Shown piece by piece: positions 1 through 9,800 of a stretch of 46,601 bases of DNA. The translations under genes and the position numbers were made by a program. Source of the DNA: Planctomycetaceae bacterium. Lineage in GTDB: Bacteria > Planctomycetota > Planctomycetia > Pirellulales > Pirellulaceae. The stretch is taken from the NCBI GenBank assembly GCA_007121535.1, contig SKKK01000207.1, forward strand, positions 1-46,601, written 5' to 3'. Under the pieces are notes generated by a model. The model was not told the DNA's origin. It was given only the letters and a program-made list of their open reading frames with translations, and did not search any database. Numbering within the stretch: position 1 is the stretch's first letter; each line of letters starts with the position of its first letter.

Positions 1-1
1 C

Positions 2-163
2 GAGATCGACCCGCAAAAGACGCGGCCCGCGTACCGGACCGAGGGCGAGATCGTCATTACGGCGCTAGCCCCCGGCACGGCGCGGATTACCGCCACCACG
101 ACCGACGGCTCGCACACGGCCTCTTGCGAGGTGCGCGTCGTTGCGGCAGAACCGAGAGAATAA
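2..163 (+). CDS. C-terminal end of a BIG2 (bacterial Ig-like group 2) domain protein, 5' partial
   Basis: An open frame enters from the left edge and ends at a TAA at 161-163, giving 53 residues. The segment ALAPGTARITATTTDG followed by a hydrophobic CEVRV strand is the typical last half of a BIG2 domain, a small beta-sandwich common in bacterial surface and secreted proteins (family knowledge). Only this tail is visible, so the size and role of the whole protein cannot be judged. In planctomycetes such domains often sit in large cytochrome- or WD-type secreted proteins, but nothing here shows that. Confidence 0.6.
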   Translation, partial: EIDPQKTRPAYRTEGEIVITALAPGTARITATTTDGSHTASCEVRVVAAEPRE

Positions 164-253
164 GCTTGGCCGTTCACGGGGGACTACCCCCATGTTCGCG
201 GCGAAAAAGGTATCCCAATAAGATATTTCTCGCGAACAGAAGGAGTAAACGCG

Positions 254-625
254 ATGCCACAATATGCCGGCTTTCGACGTCACAGGCTCGGACGGGACTT
301 ATTTATGAGGTCTGCATGCCTCTTCACTTGGACGCTTGTCGTGGCTGCGCCTGCGGAGGCGCTTGCCGAAACGCCTTTCAGGCAGCCCGGTCGGCTGGGA
401 CCGGGCATCCTGCTTTTTCGTCTCGCTGCGATACGCTCCCGCCAGAAGCGGCCCCGGAACGACATGTCGACATCTGCAATGCGTTTACGTACCTTGCAGT
501 TTGGAGGCATGAACCATGTTCAAGAAAAGTTTAACCGCGCTGGCCGTTTGCCTGGCAACTGCCATCCCCGCCCCGGCGGCGGACCCCGACATTCTGATTG
601 CCGACTTCGAGTGGAAAAGCTATGA
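254..625 (+). CDS. Possible short leader-like ORF with a strong Shine-Dalgarno site (doubtful)
   Basis: ATG at 254 follows a near-perfect AGAAGGAG eight bases upstream. The first 40 residues look like an export signal: arginines, then a hydrophobic run (CLFTWTLVVAAPA), then an A-x-A-like site. Downstream the reading becomes arginine- and proline-rich, runs through a strong hairpin terminator at 382-418 and overlaps the next gene start at 516 in another frame. The full 123-codon ORF is therefore unlikely to be a normal protein. It may be the 5' end of a decayed secreted-protein gene, or a leader peptide in front of an attenuator. I do not recognise a family. Confidence 0.2.
   Translation: MPQYAGFRRHRLGRDLFMRSACLFTWTLVVAAPAEALAETPFRQPGRLGPGILLFRLAAIRSRQKRPRNDMSTSAMRLRTLQFGGMNHVQEKFNRAGRLPGNCHPRPGGGPRHSDCRLRVEKL
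382..418 (+). terminator. Intrinsic terminator
   Basis: GCCCGGTC (385-392) pairs with GACCGGGC (399-406) around a six-base loop. Flanking GCAG (382-385) can alternatively pair with CTGC (410-413), which leads directly into five Ts at 414-418. It would end plus-strand transcripts coming from the BIG2 gene or from the short ORF at 254. Confidence 0.55.
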
Positions 626-862
626 GGGTAGCGGCTGGACGGTGGCCGGCGAGGCGTTCGGGCCCGGTCCGGCGCGCGGCACGCTGCCTCGGCAGATGCA
701 AGTGAGTGGCTTCAAGGGGGACCGGCTTGCGAACAGCTTCTACGGCGGTGACGAACCGACCAGTACGCTCACCTGCCCGAGGTTTACGGTCGAGCGCGAT
801 TACATCAATTTCCTGATCGGCGGCAGCGGGCACGAGGGCAAGACAACGCTGGTTGTCCAGCC
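516..862 (+). pseudogene. N-terminal fragment of a secreted GH32-type (levanase/fructosidase family) protein
   Basis: ATG at 516 has GGAGG eight bases upstream. Residues 1-22 form a clear signal peptide (MFKKSLTALAVCLATAIPAPAA). The next about 90 residues (DILIADFEW near the start, EAFGPGPARGTLP, TLTCPRFTVER, INFLIGG) match the N-terminal beta-sandwich extension found in planctomycete GH32 glycosidase proteins (family recognition from memory). Homology stops abruptly near base 860, just after KTTLVVQ, where the DNA changes to an IS91 transposase in a different frame. The catalytic five-blade propeller is absent, so this is a truncated remnant. The frame stays open to 1448 only by chance reading of the transposase DNA. 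Confidence 0.65.
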
Positions 863-1458
863 GCGTCGATTTCTTCGTCCCGGTCAAACCTGCCTCGGTG
901 ATCTATCGCGCCAAATTCCTGCACTCATTGGCTGCCAGTGGACGGGCCAAACAGGCGCGCCAAGCGATCGGCGACAAACCCTGGGTGGTTCACAGCAAGG
1001 CTGTTGGAGACGGGCAGCGGGCCCTCCGCTATCTGGCACCCTACGTGTACCGCGTGGCGATCAGCAACCGCCGGCTGATCAAGTGCGAACCCGGCCTCGA
1101 TGGCCTGGGGCGCGTCACGTTCACCTTTCGCAAGAGCGGCAGCCGCGGTTGGCGCACCATGACCGTTACGGCCGACGAGTTCATTCGGCGGTTTCTCCAG
1201 CACGTCTTGCCCAGCGGCTTTCAGAAAGTCCGTCACTACGGCTTCGCCCATCCGCAGCGGGGAATCGACATCGAGTGGCTCAAGATGTTCAAGATGTTGG
1301 TGACGACCACGTTGGCCCTCGTTTACGTGCTGGTGGTAGCAGCCAAACCGTTGCCGATCGTCAGGACTCCCAGTTGTCCCCATTGCGGCCAGCCGATGAC
1401 CTACCTCGGTTTTGTGCCCGCGCCGACAGACTCGGTGATGATCTATGATAGCAGCTAA
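853..1458 (+). mobile_element. IS91-family (Y2 HUH) transposase, C-terminal fragment
   Basis: The frame ending at the TAA at 1456-1458 carries features of the C-terminal half of IS91/IS801-type transposases: RVDFFVPVKPASVIYRAKF, KPWVVHSK, YLAPYVYRVAISNRRL, the FIRRFLQHVLPSGFQKVRHYGF block and a terminal Cys cluster CPHCGQPM. The N-terminal zinc finger and the catalytic HUH/tyrosine region are missing, so it cannot transpose alone. It begins exactly where the GH32 gene breaks off and uses a different frame from it. The right end (oriIS) was not located. A CTTGAAC near 1787, which contains the tetranucleotides used by IS91 relatives, is only a weak candidate. Confidence 0.75.
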
Positions 1459-2347
1459 GCTCAACACACTCGCTCAGCCTCCGATCATGGCACACCGATG
1501 TTGCCGACTCACGAGAATCCCGCTATTTGCGACCTCCCACTCGTCGGGCGCTGGCTGTCCGCGCCTGCGGCGAAAATCGACCGTTTCTGCCGTGTTCCGT
1601 CTTGACGCCCGTTGCAAGACCCCGGTCCCGATTACGTTCGTACGCTTCCCCGAGTCCGACGATACGATGCTCGGCCTTTCATCTTCGCTCGGCAACGGTC
1701 GCCGGAAACAGCGCGGACGAATGCAAAACCCTATCACGAGTCCCTTCTCAGACGCCGCGCTTCTCTCTCACTGAGCACGCCGGGCTACTTGAACGAGGAT
1801 TAGATCGTGGCGGGGGTTTCCGGCCAGTCACCTCGGTCCCCTTGGTGTCACTAGAGAGTTGGCCGAGGACCACAGGAATGTCCAACGCGGGTGCGAACCA
1901 CGTCAGAAATAGTCCGACGAAGATACATGCGTTTAACCACAACGTCACCATCGCCAGCAAACGTCCAAACGACATGATTATCGCATATGTCATCATGCAC
2001 CCTTCAGTCTTGCCTCAATCGCAGCTGCATTCACCGCAATCAAACCAACCAGTGTCAAAATTTATTGCCAGCGGTCCAACCATCTTTGGCTTAAGACCGA
2101 CTTGTACAGGGCCAACCTTGATCCCGTAGACAAACTGCAAATGTACTACACCCTCTACAACGCCCACATATCGCTCTTGGTCACGCCCGGCTGTGGTGCA
2201 ACGCGTAAACGTATCGAGACTTGGGATGGTGTGAGACGTCCACGTGACAGTCCAGCCCCAAAACAGTGCATTAAAGTCATGGCCAACGCCATCAGCCCCG
2301 CCCTCTACAACCGCGGGGAGACTTTCACAATCGTACTCGAGTACGCC
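1459..2347. other. Convergent intergenic region of about 890 bp with no recognised gene
   Basis: This lies between the plus-strand transposase remnant and the minus-strand RHS remnant. The first about 350 bp probably belong to the 3' part of the IS91 element. Bases 1920-2180 are more AT-rich than the surroundings. Apart from the small membrane ORF at 1748-1996 I see no convincing coding frame, tRNA, tandem repeat or terminator. Confidence 0.4.
1748..1996 (-). CDS. Possible small single-span membrane protein, unknown
   Basis: The 82-codon frame starts at the ATG at 1996 and has GAAGGG a few bases upstream. Residues 4-45 are strongly hydrophobic (AMVTLWLNACIFVGLFLTWF) and would form one or two membrane segments. 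The tail from about residue 55 is polar and arginine-, serine- and proline-rich. No family is recognised. It lies in a decayed mobile-element region, so it may be a chance frame. Confidence 0.3.
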   Translation of the reverse strand: MMTYAIIMSFGRLLAMVTLWLNACIFVGLFLTWFAPALDIPVVLGQLSSDTKGTEVTGRKPPPRSNPRSSSPACSVREKRGV

Positions 2348-3790
2348 TCAGAACTGGACGCCCGCCTCATGGCCCTCGGTGTGCTTCGTTTGTATCCCCC
2401 GATACGGGCCTGTGCTGCCCGTCGGCGAATTCTCTACGTACCGCTGAAGATTGACATCTCCCGTCTCATAGCCGCCCGGATCCCTGCTCACAAACCTTCC
2501 CAGCTCCACACCATAATACCGGTTTCGATAGTAATACAGCCCGGTCTCGCTGTCCAGTTCGCGGCCCGTGTAGAGGATGCCGTTGGCGTAGGTGGAAACG
2601 CTACGAGTATTGGTCCAGGTGGCGTCGTAGATGGTGGCGACGCCGTAGGGGGAGTAGACGTAACGATCCACCGCGGCACCGCTGGTGTCCAGTAACGTCG
2701 TGACGTTGAAGTTGGCGTCGTTCAGGTAGTCCAAGCGCTGGTCGTCGCACAGGCCGTTGGTGCCGGTGTTCTCGTCGCGCAGCACCGCCGCGTCGATGTA
2801 ACGCTGGCTCCAGACGTACTGGTGCTTGGGCTGCAAAGTCTCGGGCTGGGCCGATGGGGTATCGCTCTGGCGGGTCTCCAGGATCTGCCAGGCGGAGTTG
2901 TAGTAGTAGTGGACGTAGGTGTCGATCCCGGTGGGATTGGGCGGCGCGCCGCTGTCGATGTGGCTCGTGATCCTGCGATTCAGGCCGTCGTACTCGTAGC
3001 GCGCGATGACTGTCTGGCCGTCTTTGACCTCGACCAGCCGGTTCCAGGCGTCGTAGATGGCGGTCAGGCCGTCGGCCAGGTTGGCCGGCTTCGGGATGGT
3101 GGTCATGTTGCCGTTGCGGGTCGTGGACCGGGTCGGCCCAGTCGGCGCCGGTCGAGGCCGTGATGGCGGTGATCTCATTGACCGGATTGTGCGTGCGGCC
3201 CTGATCCAGGTCCGTGCTGCCGGAGGTCTTCTGCACAAAGCCCGGCCAGTTCCCGGTCATGTCCAGCGACCAGTCCTCTTCCCGGGCCGGCGTGCCGGTG
3301 ATGCCGTCCTTGTTGGCGTTCAATTCGCCGCGCTGGAACGCGATCAGGCGGTCGACTCCGTCATAGCCGTACAATTCGTCCCGGCCGCTGGTGAGCGTGT
3401 TTTCGCGGTACAGGCGGTTCGAGGCCCGGTCGTAGCCGTAGGTGTAGCGGTCTCGGTCGGCGCTGGCGGCGTAGGCGTACCAGACATGGTCGATCACGCG
3501 GTCGAAACGGTCGAATCCCGCGTACTCGGCGGGCGTGCCCGAATCGTAGTCCAGCCGCACTTCGGGCTCCGGATAGGCTTCCTGGACGATCCGGCCGATG
3601 CCCAGATACGCGTATTCGGCGAGCGTATCGCCGGGGGAACCGCCATCGTCGTCCCGAATCGCGGCCACGGGGCCGAGCCCGTCGGCCATCCCGTCCGCAG
3701 CCCCGCAGATGAACGCGAACGCCGGTTCATTTCGAGGAATCAACCCTGCCGGGCGGACGGTGCCTGCCAATCCGTCGGCGTATTCGACTT
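2348..3790 (-). pseudogene. RHS-repeat protein remnant (C-terminal repeats and core, frameshifted)
   Basis: Two overlapping minus frames together encode planctomycete-type RHS/YD repeats. The upstream frame has VEYADGLAGTVRP, DGMADGLGPVAAIRDDDGG, YAYLGIGRIVQEAYPEPEV and YGYDRASNRLYREN. The downstream frame has GNMTTIPKPANL, YDAWNRLVEV and the RHS core ending YTGRELDSETGLYYYRNRYY ... RFVSRDP. The change of frame is near 3117-3121, at the codons before NGNMTT. After the core only about 25 unrelated residues remain before the stop at 2348, so no toxin domain follows. The left part has no start of its own. It continues in frame from a FAD-oxidase fragment. Confidence 0.75.
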
Positions 3791-4193
3791 TCAGTTGGTC
3801 CGTCAACACAGGAGGCAACAGGTCATGTTCAGCGGTCGTGCCCACGAGATCGCTCCACAGCATTCCCGCGTCCGCCGTTATCCAACGATCCGTCTCGCTG
3901 AATGCTTGGATGCGATTGAGACGTTGCGTTTGGATCACGATCCCTCCTCGGTTGAGCGCCTGGCCGCCTTGCGAGTGCCCAGCGCCGCGCACGGACAACC
4001 AAGTCTTCATCTCAGGGGCTGTCCCGACGATCGCGATCACGTCGTCCGCGTTCTCCGGCCACACAACAACCTGCGGTTTCGATTCCGCGACCCCTCCAAA
4101 GTCCCACGAGGCTCCCACGAGAGACTCGTGATCGAAGCACACTTCTCCCGTAACCCGCTCTTGCAACGTTGTCGTCAGTCGATCGATGTCCAT
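3791..4193 (-). pseudogene. N-terminal fragment of a covalent-FAD (VAO/PCMH-type) oxidase, fused in frame to RHS
   Basis: ATG at 4193 lies seven bases after the stop of the preceding FAD-oxidoreductase gene. Residues 40-132 match the FAD_binding_4 fold of the vanillyl-alcohol-oxidase, cytokinin-dehydrogenase and berberine-bridge families: VVVWPENADDV, SVRGAGHSQGG (H73 in the RG-x-GHS loop, the usual histidyl-FAD site) and DAGMLWSDL. LLPPVLTDQL corresponds to PPVLTDYL just before the TVGGTLSVGG motif. That motif and all of the substrate domain are missing. The frame passes directly into RHS repeats near 3790 and stays open to 2601. A start at 4253 is also open but would overlap the upstream gene. 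Confidence 0.65.
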
Positions 4194-4200
4194 CCCGCGC

Positions 4201-5877
4201 CTAGAACGGTTGAGATCGGATGAAATCCACGCCCCGGTGAAACGGTGTGCCATCCGCCACGGATGCCCGGTACCGCTGAATCAATTCGTCCTCGGCGGCT
4301 CGAAATCGTTGGATGGACCGCGCAAGTAATTCCGATCGAGTTCGCGCGGCGAGGATCGGCTCGGTGGACGCGAGACGTTCGAACCACGCCATGGATTTGT
4401 CCGGGCGGATGAACGGACAACACGCATCCGGCGATCCGATCTCCCAGTTGGACTCTTCATCGGCGCTCAGGTCCGGGAGCGCGTCCATGGTCGCCTTCAA
4501 GTACTGCGCCAAATCGGCCGGACTGGTGACGTTTTCGTCGGTGACCGCCTGGTACATCCTTGCCAGCTGGCTGCTCCAGGAGGGAAGTGAAGCGCCGTAG
4601 TGGGCGAGCAATCCGGGCGTATTCGTCGGATCCGAAGACAGTTGGCTCAAGTATTGCACCAGAGATGCATGGATCCAACAACGCCAATACTGCTTGAAGA
4701 CATCCGGGCTTCGGTACGAACAGACCATGCCGTGCACAAGGTGATCGATGCAGTCGATTTCCGCATGGTGGCAGGTGTCCAGGGCGCCGAGGCGTTCTCA
4801 GGGCAGGTCACCGCCTTTGGCCAGGGACGCGAGCACGGGCGCCATACGAGCAATGAAGACCGTCGTTAAGTCCATCCCTGTGCTGAAGAGTGGGTCGACA
4901 AAGCTAGCTACGTGCGGCGCAAGAAGATAACGCTCGCCGAAAATCCGGTGCGACGTGAATTGCAGACGACCGCTTTTCACGATCGGTCGCGTCGGCACGG
5001 CGCCGCCCAGTTGTTCCCGGACGGTGGGAAACCGGTCGACGTACGACCAAAACTCGTCCTCCGCCTTCACGTTGTTGTCGGGGTGCAATCGGCGATCCAG
5101 CACCACGCCGACGCTGCAAATCCCGCTGTCGAAACGAATGATCCAAAACCAGCCGCCGTGGAAACAATGATGTATCGTGCCGGCGTCGCGCCGCGTGCCA
5201 AACCGCCCACACGGCTGCCCCAAAACCTCCTCCAGAAATCGGACTCCGCGAAAGTGTGAAAACACGGCCCGCGTGTTCGTCCGCAGACGCGTCGCCGAGT
5301 CGCGGAGGTTCTGCATTTTGGCGAGAACCGAGGCGTGTCCGGAGCAGTCCAGCACGAACCGCGCATGAACCGATCGCCGCTGCCCTTCCCTTTCCAGGAC
5401 GAGCGAATCCCGTTTCGCGCCCACTTGCCAGTCGGCGATCGACGTTCGGTCCCGATATTCGACGCCGTAGTCGGCCAGCCGCGCCACCAAGAAGGAGTCG
5501 ACATCTTCACGCAACATGTGAACGTCGGGGCCCATGGGTAAGCCAGGCGTGATGAACATCATCTCCCGGCCAGCTTCGAGGGGGTGTCCGGCTCGATGGT
5601 GACCGAACCAAAAGCCCAGCTTGGGCCAACCCGTCAATTGCGACTCGGTCATCCACGGGTAGTGCGAAATCTGTCGCAGCTCGGGAATCCCATAGGTCCT
5701 GGCGAGGTAATCAAGACCCAGCGTTGTGGTGGGAACCAGCGATTCGCCGATCGCAAACCGGGGGTGTTGGCCGGCTTCGACAACCAGCACGTCCAGGCCC
5801 AATCGGGCCAATACCATCGCGCTGGCCGCACCGGCGATCCCCGAACCAAGAACGCAGCAGTCATACGTGTTCGTCAT
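4201..5877 (-). pseudogene. FAD-dependent oxidoreductase (halogenase/geranylgeranyl-reductase-like) with an in-frame TGA
   Basis: From ATG 5877 the product begins with a Rossmann fold: GSGIAG at residues 11-16, acidic E34 at the end of beta-2 and the GES motif (IGESLVPTT) at 44-46. Later come DCSGHASVLA and FVDPLFSTGM, all marks of the flavin oxidoreductases related to tryptophan halogenases. The halogenase signature WxWxIP appears as GGWFWIIRF, without the proline, so a reductase or oxygenase role is at least as likely. Codon 360 is TGA (4798-4800). Beyond it the same frame continues with a good C-terminal helical region (ERLGALDTCHHAEID, DHLVHGMVCSYRS) to the stop at 4201. This is one gene of about 558 codons with a nonsense change. 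ATG 5952 is an alternative start. The gene follows the unknown gene by about 50 bases and precedes the FAD oxidase by 7. Confidence 0.7.
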
Positions 5878-5929
5878 GGCGGACCTAAGTTGTCGGCCTG
5901 CCCCGGCGACGGGAGCGGGGGAATGACAG

Positions 5930-6837
5930 TCAAATTTCATTTGGCCGGTCATGGGAAACCATCGTGGCCGATCCGAATTGGTTGCTGTGAACCTTTTTCA
6001 CACCATAGTAAACGGTCATGAAATCTTTGTTTTTCCGGTCGACGCCTCCCGCCAGATGCCCCAATCTCTCGGTCTTGATCCTTTCGTAGAGGGCCTGAAA
6101 CCTTGCAACGGGAATGGCGTAATTTTTTACCGCGCCGAACAAGGACGGGCCTATATCCTGTAATCGAAGTCCGGCCTTGTACACGTTGATGTCGAACGAT
6201 CGTCTCGGCTTGCCCTCTTCGGTAACCTTGAGAAACTGGATCTCGCTGTGCGAGATTCGCTCCGACGCCCGCTCGATCATTCCCTGGACGGTTTCCAGCA
6301 ACGCCTGGTGATGGCTGGACTCGATCATCATTCGCAAGCGATCGAGCATGATCGGGATGGTCAGTGCAGTATGCCAGTCGTACCGCGTAACCGCCTGCCG
6401 GGAGGGTGAAAAAGCGTCCCATTTGTAGCCGGTAAACAAGAGAAAGGACCGTCCGGCAACGGGGGCATCGACCATCTCCCTTTCAGCCCTGTCACGAAAC
6501 TCCAGATACGCTTTGAAGAGCAGTGCGTGCTCGTCCTTTTCGGCGCCGAAGTAGACGTGATTGGCGTCCGCAAGATCCCGCTGGAAAGACGCCAACAGGT
6601 TGTGGGGCATCCCCATTCTTTCGCAGGTCAGGACGATCCGTTCATCCCGGCTGCCCTGCGTCTCATGCCGGCTCACTCCCAGGAGTAACCGGTTATCGAA
6701 AAGATGGCTGTGAGCCGCTTTGACGAATGTTCGAAATCGATCATGTCGTCCAGCGTTCCCACCTGTCGAAAAAGCGTCAGGTTTTTTTCGGCACGCTTTT
6801 GCTCGCCCAAAGCTTCCTGGCGTATGGGAGGTTTCAT
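5930..6837 (-). pseudogene. Conserved protein of unknown function, coupled to the giant gene, frameshifted
   Basis: ATG 6837 overlaps the TGA of the giant gene in an ATGA junction. The first 35 or so residues (MKPPIRQEALGEQKRAEKN, then TLDDMIDF) read in one frame, which stops after 54 codons. The rest (FVKAAHSHLFDNRLLLGVSR, DANHVYFGAEKDEHALLFKA, FLLFTGYKWDAF, FDINVYKAGLRLQDIG, GGVDRKNKDFMTVYYGVKK) reads in another frame. The shift lies near 6727-6735. The repaired protein would be about 302 residues, soluble, with no signal peptide. I do not recognise the family. Its position between the giant gene and a FAD oxidoreductase suggests a shared operon. An open frame upstream of 6837 in the second frame overlaps the giant gene and is not used. 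Confidence 0.5.
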
Positions 6838-9800
6838 TCGTGGTTCCCAGATGTAAAGGCCAGGCCGGCGTCTGAGGACTTGGAATGGCGAGAATCCGAA
6901 TCGGCTCGCAACAACTCTTGCAGCCACTGGTCAAGCGCCTCATCGACGATTCGGGCGTTGAAGGATTTCAGTTGGACGGGTTCCTCTTGGTCCTCTGGTG
7001 TCGCAACCATGTGTCGTTTCCACGTTTCCGTGACGCTGTAGGCGATGCTGTCATCCACCTCATATTCCGTAGTCGATTCGGGCTGCTCCCAGCGATCTTC
7101 GACGGCAGGGCTCTGCCAGACAGCGCGGGCAAGGTGAGCTTCGCCCTCGCCCTGGAACGACGCATCGACGTTGTCCAAGGCGACGGTGTTCAGGTAGTTG
7201 ATGAGCATCAGCACATCGAGCGCCGAGACCACCCCATCCCCGTTGACATCGTAACGCGACGCGCTTCCCGCGCTGGCGGAAACGCCGCTGTGGTGGCCAT
7301 TGATCCAGTTGATCACGAGCAACACATCGGCAGCCGAGACAATCCCATCGCCGTTGACGTCCAGGGTATTGACATTATAAGGATTCGGCGAATCGGTCGT
7401 TGTGGACGTCATGAATGCCTCCAGCGAAGCGTCTTCGCCGTCGCCTGAGGTCGCGAACCCGGGATCGTTCGTCTTGATCGTGAATTGGTCGAAGGAGCTG
7501 ACTCCATGGCGACCGAGCATTCCAAAATCGCCGTCGACGACCAGGCCGTTGAAGCTGTGGCCCAGCGCCGATTGCCCGTTGACTGTCACGCTGACCGTCG
7601 TCCCCTTCAGCGTCAGCCCCAGGGTGTAATCGGCGGAGGCATCGATATTCCAGGACGCCGTCGCGTCGACTTGCCAGCCGCGGCGAGCTGTATAATGACC
7701 GACCAGCACCTGATTGGTGGCTGCCGACAGGGCCGCGAACTTGAAATCGTCCGGTCCGTACAGGTCGAAGACGATGCCCCCAACCGCATCAGTGCGGAAC
7801 GTCGCTTCGAGCTGCAGCAACGAGTCCATTCCGATGGCCAGCCCGGTCGTGCTGAGCGCCGGATGCCCGCCAGCCGCTGAGGTCAACTGATATCGATCTC
7901 CGACGACCTGCCCGTCTCCGCTGAGCACCTGAAACGGACCAACGCTGCCGTCCGTGAAGTCCTCGGTGCGTTCGTACGTGATCTCGGCTGGCAGCACCTG
8001 GACGAATACATTGTCGATGCGGGCGATCGAGTTGTCGGCCCCCAGACCCACCATGCCGCGGTTGAGCCCGTAGCTGTTGCCATCCTCGTCGACCCGAGCG
8101 GGGAACGCGTAAGTGAAGGAGATGTTGTTGCCCTGCCCAGGACCGCCCGAGCTGTTCTGGAGCAGAATGGTCACCACCGTGCCGTTGATGGCCGCCAGCA
8201 CGTCGTAGTCCGTGTCGTCTCTGAGCTGGGCGTTGGCCTGGGCGACGACGTGCCACCCGCTGGCGTCCCGATACCCCATCTCCAACTTGTTGTTGGAGAT
8301 GTTGATGCCGGCGAACTTGAAGTCCTCGGGGCTCTGGTAGTCGAAGATGAAGTAGGCGTTCGATTTGAGGCCCCCGGTCGGCTTGCCGCCGTTGAGCGTG
8401 GCCCGGAGTTCAAAGTAGCTGGGCAACCAATGGTTGACATACATGACGGCGACCGCGTCGCCGCCGATCTGCAAGGCGGACGCGGGATCGAACGAGACGG
8501 TGCGCTGCGAGCTGGTCAGCGAGTGCGAGGTCCCGCTGCCCTTGCTGGTCAGGTCGATCGCCCGGCCCGCCTGGGCGTCGGCCAGGGTCGCCGCCAGCAT
8601 CAGGTGGTGATTATCGAGCCGAATGACGAAATAGGTCTGGCCGTCGACCAAGCCGCCGATCGCGGTGCCGCCCGAACCGTGGCGGTACACCACCGGGTTG
8701 CCGTTGTTTAAGCGGTGCTGCTGGATATTCAGGACATCCAGGACCGTGTTCGGCGAGACCTGGTATCGGCCCTGAACCACCTGCCAATCGCCGCTGTCGA
8801 TGAAGAGGCCCTGCGCCTGGCCGTCGTTGAAATCGGCGCTGCGGAGCACGTCGCGACGCCCGCCGGGGATGTTGCCGGGCTGGGGATCGGTGGGTCCACC
8901 GGTCTGGTCCTGCCACAGCCCGTGATCCCGTTGAACGATCAGACCCAGCTCGCCGTCCGGCTCGCCGTTGCGGGCCGGATCGTTGCCGGTGTCGGTGGCA
9001 CGCGTGGGGTCGGCGCCATCGCTGGCCGACAGCGCGTACAGGAATTCGGGCAGTTGGGGCGGAATCTGGCGGCTGACCGTAGCGATGCCGAAGGGCGCGA
9101 AGGGAACGAGGTAGGTGTTGAACTCGCCCACCCAGTCGATCAGCCGGTCACCGCCCGTGTTGCCGATCAGGATGTCGAGGCCCGCACCGCCGAACACCCG
9201 ATCTTCGTAGCTGGGGTGCGTGTCCGGAACGTCGTTCAACCAGTCGTTGGTCGAGAGATCGTCGTCGGCATTGATCAGGTCGTTGCCCCAACCGCCGTAC
9301 ATGTTGTCGCGTCCGGTACCGCCGACGATCCAGTCGTTGCCGAGATCGCCAAAGATGACGTCGTCGCCGTCGGTCGCGCGATAGGCAAACTCGATCGGCG
9401 TGCCGTTGGGCGCGAACGCCACCGCCCCGTACACCAACGGGCCTTCGTCGCTGCGGAAGTTCAGGAAGTACTGGCGCTCGATCGGTGGTGGCCCCTCCTT
9501 CCAGACGGTGCCGTCTGCGTTGAACAGGATGGCGCGCAGCGGATCGTACTCGTCGTACAGGTAGAACTGCCCCATGCGGCTCTGGACCGGTTTCGGCGCG
9601 TTCCACGAGTCCTGGAAGTGGTCCTCGCCGAAGCGGGCGAAGAACAGCACGTTGCCGGGGTTCCACGGGCGGTCGAAGTCGATGCGCACCAGGCCGGCGA
9701 GGTTGCCCTGCTGGTCGAAGCGTGGCGCGTACGAAACGGGCAGCGCCTCGGCGCCGCTGAGCGCGTCGTCGCCCGAGCCGCCGTGGATGGAATCGTCGCC

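Noticed and set aside
4798-4800. TGA read as selenocysteine or tryptophan
   Set aside because: TGA ends other genes here (giant gene, serine dehydratase), the position is not an expected redox Cys in this family, and no SECIS-like hairpin is evident just after it.
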